DNA from: DAXETY01 sp051155755
Lineage (GTDB): Bacteria; Desulfobacterota; Desulfobacteria; Desulfobacterales; SG8-13
NCBI GenBank assembly: GCA_051155755.1
Contig: DAXETY010000119.1
Coordinates: 1-47,030, forward strand
Length of the DNA: 47,030 nt
Direction of reading: 5' to 3'
The notes under the pieces were generated by a model. The model did no database searches. It was not told where the DNA came from and was given only the letters and a program-made list of their open reading frames with translations. The position numbers and the translations under genes were made by a program. Below are positions 8,999 to 16,605 of the stretch, piece by piece; position 1 is the first letter of the stretch, and every line of letters begins with the position of its first letter.

Positions 8999-9268
8999 AA
9001 CGCCTCCTTTCGGAGTACGGGTCGATTTCCCCCCGGGATCGGGGTTTGGAATCGGGTCAGAATATTCAATACGGCATCGTTTGGTTCGCCGCCGGGTAAA
9101 AAGCACTCGGTTTGAAAGCCAGGCACAACGATTTCCTGGCGGATCCGGCCGGTTTAAGATTTCTGCTGAATGAGGCCCAGGCCTTCCCGGTTTTTCTTCC
9201 ACTACGGTGGCACAAACAAACAGAGGCATGTGACAGTCAAGCCGGCTCTGATCACGGGTCCGGATCCG

Positions 9269-9294
9269 CCGCAGGTGCGGTGATGCACCTGCGG
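9269..9294. repeat. Perfect 10-bp hairpin downstream of ald copy 1
   Basis: CCGCAGGTGC and GCACCTGCGG form a perfect stem with a 6-nt loop, inside the 324-base gene-free gap 8999-9322. Imperfect outer pairing (GTCCGGATCCG near 9259 with GCGGATCGGAC near 9303) could extend it. No U-tract follows on either strand, so it is not a classical Rho-independent terminator; it could slow transcription or protect the 3' end of the ald transcript. I saw nothing else in the gap. Confidence 0.6.
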
Positions 9295-9322
9295 ACGGAC
9301 CGTGCGGATCGGACCGTGGGCG

Positions 9323-10435
9323 TTACAGGAGTGTGTCGATGGGCGTCGGTTCGGCACCGAGCACCTCGGCGACTCCCGCGTGGGTAATTTTTCCCCGAAC
9401 GACATTGGCGCCGCGCCGGATTTCCGGATTGTCGCGCATGGACTGTTTCCAGCCTTTGCCGGCGATTTGAAGCGCGTAGGGCAGCGTGGCATTGGTCAGT
9501 GCGAGGGTCGAGGTGCGCGGCAGGGCGCCGGCCATGTTGGAGACGGCGTAGTGCACCACTCCTTCGACGGTGTAGATCGGGTCGGCGTGGGTGGTTTCCC
9601 GGGAAGTTTCGAAACAGCCACCCTGGTCGATGGCGACATCCACCAGTACGGCGCCTTTTTTAGCGGTTTTCAGCATGTCCCGGCTCACCAGGGTGGGGGT
9701 TTTGCCCCCGGGTATCAATACCGCACCCACCACCACGTCGGCCTTGGGCAACAGTTGCCGGATGGTGGCCGGGCTGGACATGAGCAAAAAGCAGTTTTCC
9801 GGCAGCACATCGCTCAGGTACCGCAGGCGCTCCAGGTCGATGTCGAGCAGGTAGACCCTTGTGCCCAACCCGCAGGCCATCTTGGCGGCGTTGATACCGA
9901 CCACGCCGGCGCCGAGAATGAGCACCGTACCCGGGTCAACACCGGGCACGCCCCCGAGCAACACACCCTGACCGCCCTGGGCCATTTCCAGGAATTTGGC
10001 GCCCTGCTGCACGGCCATGGGCCCGGCCACCTCGCTCATGGGTGTCAGAAGCGGCAGGGAGCCGTCGTCGCATTGGATGGTTTCGTAAGCGATGCATACC
10101 GCTCCGGTTTCCGCCAGAGCGTTGGCTGTCGCCGGGGCGGCCGCCAGGTGCAGATAAGAGAAATAGATCTGACCGTCTTTCAGATAGGCGAATTCGGAAG
10201 GCTCGGGTTCGCGCACGCGCCAGATCAGCTCCGCCGCTTCGTAAACCTCCCGGGCCGTAGCGATGATCTGGGCGCCGGCGTTGGCGTAAGCCGTGTCTTC
10301 GAAGCCGCTGGCCGCCCCTGCGCCTGTTTCCAGCAACACCGTGTGGCCGTTGCGGTGAAGAATTTCCACTCCGGCCGGAGTTACGGCTACGCGGTTTTCT
10401 TCCGCTTTGGTTTCTTTGGTAATTCCGATATTCAT
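9323..10435 (-). CDS. ald: Alanine dehydrogenase, divergent copy
   Basis: A 370-aa NAD-dependent L-alanine dehydrogenase homologue (alanine to pyruvate, ammonia and NADH), cytoplasmic. N-terminal domain residues 1 to about 135, Rossmann domain with GAGVVG at 175-180, then the swap back to the catalytic domain. Family residues Arg15, His96 and Asp270 are present, but position 75, Lys in characterised enzymes (substrate-carboxylate binding), is Arg here (codon CGC at 10213-10211; context WRVREPEP). The adjacent copy keeps Lys75. The two copies are highly similar throughout, so this arose by tandem duplication. ATG 10435 has GGAGG upstream and lies 75 bases after the other copy, presumably in one transcript. 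Activity on alanine may be reduced or altered. Confidence 0.85.
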   Translation of the reverse strand: MNIGITKETKAEENRVAVTPAGVEILHRNGHTVLLETGAGAASGFEDTAYANAGAQIIATAREVYEAAELIWRVREPEPSEFAYLKDGQIYFSYLHLAAAPATANALAETGAVCIAYETIQCDDGSLPLLTPMSEVAGPMAVQQGAKFLEMAQGGQGVLLGGVPGVDPGTVLILGAGVVGINAAKMACGLGTRVYLLDIDLERLRYLSDVLPENCFLLMSSPATIRQLLPKADVVVGAVLIPGGKTPTLVSRDMLKTAKKGAVLVDVAIDQGGCFETSRETTHADPIYTVEGVVHYAVSNMAGALPRTSTLALTNATLPYALQIAGKGWKQSMRDNPEIRRGANVVRGKITHAGVAEVLGAEPTPIDTLL

Positions 10436-10510
10436 AGTTCCTCCGGATGGTAAGCCTTGTGGAACGAATGGTTCGATTGCCTTATCGACAATTCAGGGCA
10501 AAATCCGTGG

Positions 10511-11623
10511 CTACAGAAGCGTGTCGATCGGCACGTACGCCAAGTCGAACGCTTCGGCCACTCCCTTGTAGGTGATGTTGCCGCGGATGACATTGGCCCC
10601 GTACTTGATTTCTTCGTTTTCCTGCATGGCACGCTTCCATCCTTTGTTGGCGATCTGCACTGCATAGGGAAGGGTGGCGTTGGTCAGGGCCATGGTGGAG
10701 GTCTTGGGTACGGCACCGGGCATGTTGGCCACACAGTAATGCACCACGTCGTCGACAACATAGATCGGGTCGGAGTGCGTGGTGGCCTTGGAGGTTTCGA
10801 AACAGCCTCCCTGGTCGATGGCCACGTCCACCAAAACGGCACCCTTTTTCATGGTTTTCAGCATTTCACGTGTGATGAGCCTGGGGGCCTTTGCGCCCGG
10901 GATGAGTACCGCACCGACGACCACGTCGGCTTTGGTGACCAGGTCTCGAATGGTCGCCGGGCTGGAATAGAGCAGAAAGCAGTTGCGCGGCATGACGTCG
11001 CTCAGGTAGCGCAGGCGATCGAGATTCATGTCGAGGATATAGACCTTGGCGCCCAGCCCGCAGGCCATCTTGGCGGAATTGATGCCCACGATGCCGCCGC
11101 CGATGACCAGTACCGTGCCCGGATCGACGCCCGGCACGCCGCCCAGGAGGATGCCGTGGCCGCCCTGGGCCATTTCCAGGTATTTGGCCCCCTGTTGAAT
11201 CGCCATGCGTCCGGCCACCTCGCTCATGGGGGTCAGCAGGGGCAGGGAACGGTCCGGTTTCTGAATGGTTTCATAGGCAATGCAGATTGATTTACTTTTG
11301 ATGAGTGCCCGCGTGAGTTCTTCAGCCGCCGCCAGGTGCAGATAAGTGAAAACGATCTGGTCTTCCCGAATCAGTTCGTATTCGGCAGGCAGCGGTTCTT
11401 TGACGTGCATCACCATGTCGGCCCGTTGGAAAATCTCCTGCGGGGTGGCCACAATTTCGGCTCCGGCGTTGCGGTAGGCGTCGTTTTCGAAACCGCTGCC
11501 GCTGCCGGCATCCTTTTCCACCAGCATCGTGTGACCATTTTGTTTCAACACCTCGACGCCGGCCGGCGTCATGCAAACCCGATTCTCTTCTGACTTGATT
11601 TCTTTCAAGATTCCGACGATCAT
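10511..11623 (-). CDS. ald: Alanine dehydrogenase
   Basis: A 370-aa NAD-dependent alanine dehydrogenase with all key residues: Arg15 (ENR), Lys75 (HVKEP), His96 (YLHLAA), the dinucleotide motif GGGIVG at about 175-180, and Asp270 (VAIDQGG). It deaminates L-alanine to pyruvate, linking alanine uptake to central metabolism, or runs in reverse for ammonium assimilation. The frame is open 52 codons upstream, but ATG 11623 has AGGAGGC and the protein aligns with the family from there. A sigma-54-type promoter lies 88 bases upstream (11711-11726), and the sigma-54 activator gene is next upstream on the same strand. It heads the probable operon ald-ald-binding protein-symporter. Confidence 0.9.
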   Translation of the reverse strand: MIVGILKEIKSEENRVCMTPAGVEVLKQNGHTMLVEKDAGSGSGFENDAYRNAGAEIVATPQEIFQRADMVMHVKEPLPAEYELIREDQIVFTYLHLAAAEELTRALIKSKSICIAYETIQKPDRSLPLLTPMSEVAGRMAIQQGAKYLEMAQGGHGILLGGVPGVDPGTVLVIGGGIVGINSAKMACGLGAKVYILDMNLDRLRYLSDVMPRNCFLLYSSPATIRDLVTKADVVVGAVLIPGAKAPRLITREMLKTMKKGAVLVDVAIDQGGCFETSKATTHSDPIYVVDDVVHYCVANMPGAVPKTSTMALTNATLPYAVQIANKGWKRAMQENEEIKYGANVIRGNITYKGVAEAFDLAYVPIDTLL

Positions 11624-11710
11624 GATTGCCTCCTTCGGTTGATTGGGTTCGGTGAAACATCCCCGAAAAGGTCCGGGGAATTCGAACGGATCATGTTTCA
11701 CGCTAAATAG

Positions 11711-11726
11711 AGCAAAAGGCTTGCCA
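11711..11726 (-). promoter_or_regulatory. Sigma-54 (-24/-12) promoter for the ald operon
   Basis: On the minus strand 11726 to 11711 reads TGGCAAGCCTTTTGCT. It matches the RpoN consensus TGGCAC-N5-TTGCW with GG and GC exactly 10 bases apart. Transcription should start near 11700, giving a leader of about 77 bases before the ald ATG at 11623. The gene next upstream encodes an AAA+ sigma-54 activator. Partial repeats of GGTCCGG(T)TTG near 11835-11847 and 11975-11990 could be upstream activator sites, but this is weak. The rest of the 373-base gap (11624-11996) is AT-rich and has no ORF. Confidence 0.7.
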
Positions 11727-11996
11727 AAGAACTGAAATTTGGTGAGGAATGTAGTCCTGGAAAACTTAATGAATGTCATTCAGCAGGATTGAATGCAATA
11801 ATAGTAATAATTTCAAATTTTTATTAGAATGGCCGGTCCGGGTTGCCGAACCAATTTTTGGCGTAAAAATCGTACCTGCCGGTGTGCGGAGGTGCCGTGA
11901 TTGGAAAGAAATCGAACCAGGAAGCAAGCAGGTATTACTTAAAAATAGATAAAAATTAATTAGATATCTGGATTGGTCCGGTTTGTTGCCAGTGGT

Positions 11997-13583
11997 TCAT
12001 TTTGTTTCCGCAACAATGCCGTGTTTGCGCAGCTTGTTGATCAGGGCGGTGTGTGAGATGCCCAGGGAACGGGCCGCGGCGCGAATGCTCGCGGCTCGTT
12101 CCAGGGCATCGCTGATGAGGTTTTTTTCGTAGGCGTCCAGGGCGGATTTGAGGCGGACGGACGGTTCTGCGGCAAACGGACCCGGGCCTGCGCAGGGCGG
12201 TATTGGACCAAGTTCATGGCTGAACACGATGCAGGCTTCATCGATGGGGCGCGTCTCGGCCAGGATTGCCGCGCGCTCCACCACGTTTTTCAGTTCGCGT
12301 ACGTTTCCGGGCCAATGGTGGTGGCGCAGCTTTTCCAAGGCCCGGTCGGATACCGGCTGCAGCGGTTTGCCGAGCCGGGAGGACAGTTGAAACAGAAAGT
12401 GTTCCACCAGCAGCGGGATGTCGTCCACTCGCTCCGAAAGGGGCGGAATGTGAATCGGCAGCACGTTGATCCGGTAGTATAGATCCTGGCGGAACCGTTT
12501 TTCTTCCACCAGTTGTTCCAGGCTGCGGTTGGTCGCGGTAATCACCCGGCTATCCACCGCAATCTCCCGGGATCCGCCGATTCTGCGGACGCGCTTTTCC
12601 TGGATGACCCGCAGGATCTTGGCCTGACAACCGGGGGTCATTTCCGCAATTTCATCCAGGAAAATCGTACCGTTGCGTCCGGTTTCAAAAAGGCCGGGCT
12701 TGCCTTCCCTGCGTCCGCCCGTAAAAGCACCGCTGACGTAACCGAACAGCTCGCTTTCCAAAAGCGGTTCCGGCAGGGCGGCGCAATTGATCGGCACGAA
12801 AGGGCCCTCGCGTCCGCTGGCCGTATGGATTGCGCGGGCAAACAGTTCTTTGCCGGTGCCGCTCCGGCCCCGGATGGCAATGATGGCATCGCCGGCGGCG
12901 ATCCGCTCGGCGAAGGCAATCGCGGCCGTTATGGCCGGGGTTTTGCCGATGATGTCGCTGAAGCCGACTGTCTCGGGCTCCGTGATGGATCGCGCCAGCC
13001 GCTTGATTTCCTGCATGTCTTTGGCGATTTCCACCGCCCCGATAATGTGACCTTCCCCGTCGCGGATCGGACGGCCGGTGGCGATGTACTGGTATCGGCC
13101 GGCGGTGGTGATCAGATTCTTTTTGATTCGTTGGAATTTTTTGCCTTCCAGGCATTCCAGAATTGAAAAATCCGGCAGTTGCAGCTCACGGACACTGCGT
13201 CCGACAACAGCCGCTGCTTCGCATTGCAGGACTTCGCGAGCCACCCGGTTGATGGTGGTGACGTTGCCGTCTTTGTCGATGGACACCACCCCGTCGCTGA
13301 TGTTGTCCAGAAGGACGCGAAAACGGTTTTCGCGTTCTTCCTGGGGCAGGGTGTCGATGAAGCCGATTTCGATCAGGCCGGATATGCTGCCCAGGATTTC
13401 CAGAATCTCTTTGCGCCTGGATTTTGCATCGGCTTTTTCCGCTTCCAGATAAACGTGAGCGCGGCTGCGTTTGCGCGACACTTCCATGGAAAGAATGTTC
13501 CATTCACGGCCGGCGATTTTGGCGGACACGTCGGCCACAATGCCCACCCGATCCTTGAAAATCAGTTCGGTTTTCACTTTCAC
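11997..13583 (-). CDS. Sigma-54-dependent activator, TyrR-like (ACT-PAS-AAA+-HTH)
   Basis: A 528-aa enhancer-binding regulator. Domains: ACT-like ligand domain (residues about 1-75, FKDRVGIVADVSAKI), PAS (about 85-195, FRVLLDNISDGVVSID), AAA+ (about 212-440) with Walker A GRSGTGKE, the loop motif GAFTGG, Walker B GTIFLDEIAEM, and an arginine-finger region, then a Fis-type HTH at the C-terminus (LGISHTALINKLRKHG), which is TyrR-like. The sigma-54 contact motif is GAFTGG rather than GAFTGA; the conserved GAFTG core remains. The start is GTG 13583, preceded by GAGGAG; upstream codons look non-coding. Position and the -24/-12 promoter downstream imply it activates the ald operon in response to an amino acid bound by the ACT/PAS part (inference). 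Confidence 0.85.
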   Translation of the reverse strand: MKVKTELIFKDRVGIVADVSAKIAGREWNILSMEVSRKRSRAHVYLEAEKADAKSRRKEILEILGSISGLIEIGFIDTLPQEERENRFRVLLDNISDGVVSIDKDGNVTTINRVAREVLQCEAAAVVGRSVRELQLPDFSILECLEGKKFQRIKKNLITTAGRYQYIATGRPIRDGEGHIIGAVEIAKDMQEIKRLARSITEPETVGFSDIIGKTPAITAAIAFAERIAAGDAIIAIRGRSGTGKELFARAIHTASGREGPFVPINCAALPEPLLESELFGYVSGAFTGGRREGKPGLFETGRNGTIFLDEIAEMTPGCQAKILRVIQEKRVRRIGGSREIAVDSRVITATNRSLEQLVEEKRFRQDLYYRINVLPIHIPPLSERVDDIPLLVEHFLFQLSSRLGKPLQPVSDRALEKLRHHHWPGNVRELKNVVERAAILAETRPIDEACIVFSHELGPIPPCAGPGPFAAEPSVRLKSALDAYEKNLISDALERAASIRAAARSLGISHTALINKLRKHGIVAETK

Positions 13584-13923
13584 GGGTCGACTCCTCGGAC
13601 GGCTGTCTGGCAAACCCGCCACAGTGTTGGACGGGTTGCATCCTGGATTTTAAAAACCGGATCGACTCTCTCATATCACGAGACATGGTGAAATACAATT
13701 TTGGCGGCGGTTGGATGGCAGCCGCTTTCAGGCAGCGGCAACTTCTTCTGGATGTATGCACACGATTCTGGTATGGCAGGTTCCATTGAGCGAAACGACA
13801 AACCGCAGTTCACTGTAACCTGACCCGGGCGTTTCAAACTTTGAATCTGAAATATGCAGAAATCCCTGAAACCAATACAAAATCATATTTTTTCTAATTT
13901 GGTTGCGCTGTAAGGAGGCCGCC
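13584..13923. other. Divergent intergenic region
   Basis: 340 bases between the regulator (minus) and the flavoprotein (plus). It must hold both promoters. I saw no convincing -35/-10 or -24/-12 pair: TGGCAGG near 13782 is followed by TTGA one base out of register and lacks the GC. The last 50 bases are AT-rich and end in a strong TAAGGAGG ribosome-binding site for the flavoprotein. Confidence 0.45.
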
Positions 13924-14775
13924 TTGAAAACCGTGCTCGGCATCGTCGGTTCCATGCGCAGGCTCGGCAACTGTGAAATCATGATCAAAGAGATCGGCCG
14001 CCGGATTGCCGAACCGCACCGGCTCAAACTGCTGCGGCTGCCGGAGTTCGACATCGCTCCCTGCCGGGGTTGCTACACATGCCTGGTCAAGGACCAGTGC
14101 GTGATCGACGACGACTATCCGCGGGTTGTCGAGGCGCTGCTGGAAGCCGACATGCTGATCGTTGCGGCGCCGACTTATTTTCTGGGCCCCAGCGCCATAC
14201 TCAAGCGATTCACCGATCGGGGCCTCTCGTTATATCCGCATGTCGAGAATTTATGGACCAAACCGGCGGTGGCGGTCGGTATCGCCGGGATTGCCGGCAA
14301 GGAAGGCTATACCCTGCTGGGGCTGGAAAATTTCGTAAAAATGATCTTCGGCGGCCTGCGAATGGGCCGGATTGTTTACGGTGCATTGCCGGGAGAGGTG
14401 TTTTTGAACGAAGAAAACCTTGACATCGCCGCGGAGCTGGCCGCGGCCCTTGCGAACGAATCCGCAAGGCCGATGGAACCTTACTGCCCTCTATGCGGCG
14501 GTCAAACCTTTCGATTCCTGGGAAACGATCAGGTGCGCTGCATGCTGTGCAGCAATGCCGGAACGCTGTCGATGGAAGGAAAGGTACCCAGACTCCACAT
14601 GCAGCGCAGCCGGCATGAATTTTTTCTGACCCGGGAGGATGCGTTGGCGCACAAGCAGTGGCTGGTCGGCATGAAATCGCGTTTTCTGGAGCATAAAAAA
14701 CCGTTGAAGCAGATCAGCCTCGAATATCGAGAAGATGGGGAGTGGGTTCGTCCGTTGAAAACCGATGAACAATAG
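13924..14775 (+). CDS. Iron-sulfur flavoprotein (NADPH-dependent FMN reductase family) with zinc ribbon
   Basis: A 283-aa flavodoxin-fold protein. The N-terminus (TVLGIVGSMRRLGNCEIM) is the FMN phosphate loop; residues about 47-59, CRGCYTCLVKDQC, are a C-x2-C-x2-C-x5-C compact Fe-S motif as in Isf-type iron-sulfur flavoproteins; AAPTYFLGPSAILKRFTDR is the usual FMN/dimer segment. A C-terminal extension (about 185-283) adds a CPLCGG...CMLC zinc-ribbon pair, unusual for Isf proteins. The likely role is electron transfer between ferredoxin or NAD(P)H and an unknown acceptor. Start is TTG 13924, five bases after AGGAGG; an upstream in-frame TTG lacks a ribosome site. Confidence 0.8.
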   Translation: MKTVLGIVGSMRRLGNCEIMIKEIGRRIAEPHRLKLLRLPEFDIAPCRGCYTCLVKDQCVIDDDYPRVVEALLEADMLIVAAPTYFLGPSAILKRFTDRGLSLYPHVENLWTKPAVAVGIAGIAGKEGYTLLGLENFVKMIFGGLRMGRIVYGALPGEVFLNEENLDIAAELAAALANESARPMEPYCPLCGGQTFRFLGNDQVRCMLCSNAGTLSMEGKVPRLHMQRSRHEFFLTREDALAHKQWLVGMKSRFLEHKKPLKQISLEYREDGEWVRPLKTDEQ

Positions 14776-14956
14776 GCTGATGTGGACCGAAACCGGTTTT
14801 TTCAGCGATGGGGAAAATGTGATTTTATCCGAATTCGTGTTTATCCACGTAGGGATGATGGCACTGTTGAGTGTCCAATTCAGAGAAGTGAAGCCGATTT
14901 CAATCGCAAAAGTTCCAAACGCTCAATTCAGGGGTAACAAATTCGGGAGGAATTCC

Positions 14957-15730
14957 ATGACTCGCAATGCGATTGCCATTTTGCTCGTCGTTATCGTCTT
15001 TGTGCTCATTTCCTGTGTTTCGAAATCCGAATTGGTGGAAATGGAAAACCGATACGATCGATGCCAGGAACAAATCGAGATGGAACAGCAGCGATATACG
15101 GAACTCGATGAACGCTTCGGCCGCCTGAGCAATGCCAACGAACAGAATTTGCGGCGGATCGATTCCCTCGAGCGCCAGATCGAGCTCAATAAGATCATCA
15201 TCGATCAAAAAGAGGAGATGATCACCCGCAAGGAAGAGATCATCACCGAAAAAGAAGAAACGATCTCCGAACTGGAGCAAACCCGAAAAAACATCGAAGA
15301 AAATCTAAAAGATCAAATCGAACAGAAAAACATCAAGCTCCAGGAGCTCGAAGGCAAGTTGCGTGTCACCTTTGTGGACAAGATTCTGTTCAATTCGGGC
15401 AGTGTAAATGTCAATCGTCGCGGACAGGAGTCGTTGCTGAAATTGGCCGAATCCCTGCGCCAATATGAAGACCAGTTGATTGTGGTCGAAGGCCACACCG
15501 ATGACGTTCAGATCGGCCCTTCGCTGCAGCATCGTTTCCCCAGCAACTGGGAACTATCCACCGCGCGGGCGGCCGCGGTCGTCCGGTTTCTGCAGGAAGA
15601 AGGCGGCATCGACCCCCATCGCATGACCGCCACCGGTTTCAGCTATTTTCGCCCGGTCGCTTCCAACGAAACCGAGGAGGGGCGTTCGCAGAATCGACGC
15701 ATCGAGATCGTATTGGCACCGGTAAAGTAG
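14957..15730 (+). CDS. OmpA/MotB-domain lipoprotein with coiled coil
   Basis: A 257-aa envelope protein. The signal peptide ends in a lipobox (LISC, Cys20), so it should be lipid-anchored. Residues about 25-130 are a long charged heptad-rich segment (KEEMITRKEEIITEKEE) predicted as coiled coil. Residues about 140-257 form an OmpA-like peptidoglycan-binding domain (VVEGHTDD, NWELSTARAAAVVRFL, SQNRRIEIVL). Probably it links the outer membrane to peptidoglycan. ATG 14957 has GGGAGG just upstream; the 64-codon extension before it is not coding-like. It is 181 bases after the flavoprotein gene and convergent with the next gene. Confidence 0.85.
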   Translation: MTRNAIAILLVVIVFVLISCVSKSELVEMENRYDRCQEQIEMEQQRYTELDERFGRLSNANEQNLRRIDSLERQIELNKIIIDQKEEMITRKEEIITEKEETISELEQTRKNIEENLKDQIEQKNIKLQELEGKLRVTFVDKILFNSGSVNVNRRGQESLLKLAESLRQYEDQLIVVEGHTDDVQIGPSLQHRFPSNWELSTARAAAVVRFLQEEGGIDPHRMTATGFSYFRPVASNETEEGRSQNRRIEIVLAPVK

Positions 15731-15760
15731 AAACGGCCGGAACAATCGCGTCCCCGGGTA

Positions 15761-15919
15761 TTACCGCTTTACCATGCTTTTGCCGCAGCACTGCAGGGGA
15801 ACGTTGCACGCTTCCGGCGCGTCTGGTTTGCAGTTGCAGGGTTTGGCGACCTTCAGTTCGAGTCCGCAGGTCTCACAAACAAAGCGATCGCCTTCTTGCA
15901 TGTCACAACAGTTGGCCAT
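15761..15919 (-). CDS. 52-aa cysteine-rich protein
   Basis: A 52-residue protein with nine cysteines: NCC at 4-5, CETC at 16-19, CNC at 28-30, Cys38 and QCC at 44-45. The spacing (CxxC, CxC, C...CC) suggests a small rubredoxin/desulforedoxin-like or zinc-ribbon metal site. ATG 15919 is preceded by AAAGGAGA at good spacing, and the stop is TAA at 15761-15763. It converges with the OmpA-like gene, leaving 30 bases between them. It is easily missed because of its length. Function unknown; a metal- or electron-carrying role is inference. Confidence 0.7.
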   Translation of the reverse strand: MANCCDMQEGDRFVCETCGLELKVAKPCNCKPDAPEACNVPLQCCGKSMVKR

Positions 15920-16110
15920 TTTGGTCTCCTTTCAAAACGGTTTTTTTCGGCTACATCCATCAAAATAATTGCAGATGCGGTCGCGTCAACGGTCCGAGAA
16001 CCATGGATGGAAAGGCCATCGACGAGTGGCTAAGATCCTTATTGGAGAACTTGTCCGAGTAAATATTTTTTGCGTTTGGGCGGAGCTGCGTCAGGACGCT
16101 GTGAGGAGGG

Positions 16111-16533
16111 TCACAAAAAAGGAATCGGCTTGCCGGTGCGGTAGGCCAGGGCCTGGCAAACGGCGATCAGACGGTTCCGGTCGTCGGTGACCCGGATGTC
16201 GTAGCTGGCGGTTTTGCGGGTCTGGCTGACGCGGTTGGCTTCCGCGCGCAGCCGCGCACCCGGCTCGGGGCTGGTAACGTAAGTGACGTTGACGTTGAGC
16301 GCTACGGCGATGGTGCCGTCGGTCTGGCCGGCGGTTTCGAAGGCTTCGTCGATGAGGCCGTAGACCGCTCCGCCGTGTGTACGGGCGTAGATGTTGTCCA
16401 TCCGGCCGGGCTCATAAGTCATTTCCACCACCGAGTGACCTTCTCTTAGTTCCAGCAATCGCATGTCCAGTGTTTTTGCAAACGGCTCCCGGGCTACGGC
16501 CCGGTAAATGGCGGATTCGACCTTATCATCCAT
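16111..16533 (-). CDS. PaaI-type hotdog thioesterase
   Basis: A 140-aa single hotdog-fold acyl-CoA thioesterase of the PaaI/YbdB type. The diagnostic segment is NIYARTHGGAVYGLIDEAFE (residues about 57-76), where HGG and the following acidic residue form the active site; LNVNVTYVTSPEPG is the second conserved block. It hydrolyses an aryl- or acyl-CoA, often rescuing CoA trapped in dead-end thioesters. ATG 16533 has CCGGAGGC before it; an upstream in-frame ATG at 16575 has no ribosome site. It lies 72 bases downstream of the adenine deaminase on the same strand. Confidence 0.8.
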   Translation of the reverse strand: MDDKVESAIYRAVAREPFAKTLDMRLLELREGHSVVEMTYEPGRMDNIYARTHGGAVYGLIDEAFETAGQTDGTIAVALNVNVTYVTSPEPGARLRAEANRVSQTRKTASYDIRVTDDRNRLIAVCQALAYRTGKPIPFL

Positions 16534-16605
16534 TCGATTGCCTCCGGTAGATTCCTTGGTTGTTCCGGTATTCATAAGTTGCCGGGGGATTCCGGGGCCG
16601 GCGGG

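Noticed and set aside
9269..9294. Rho-independent terminator
   Set aside because: The stem is perfect, but no U-tract follows on either strand, so it is listed only as a hairpin.
13782..13800. Sigma-54 promoter before the flavoprotein gene
   Set aside because: TGGCAGG is followed by TTGA with wrong spacing and no GC at -12.
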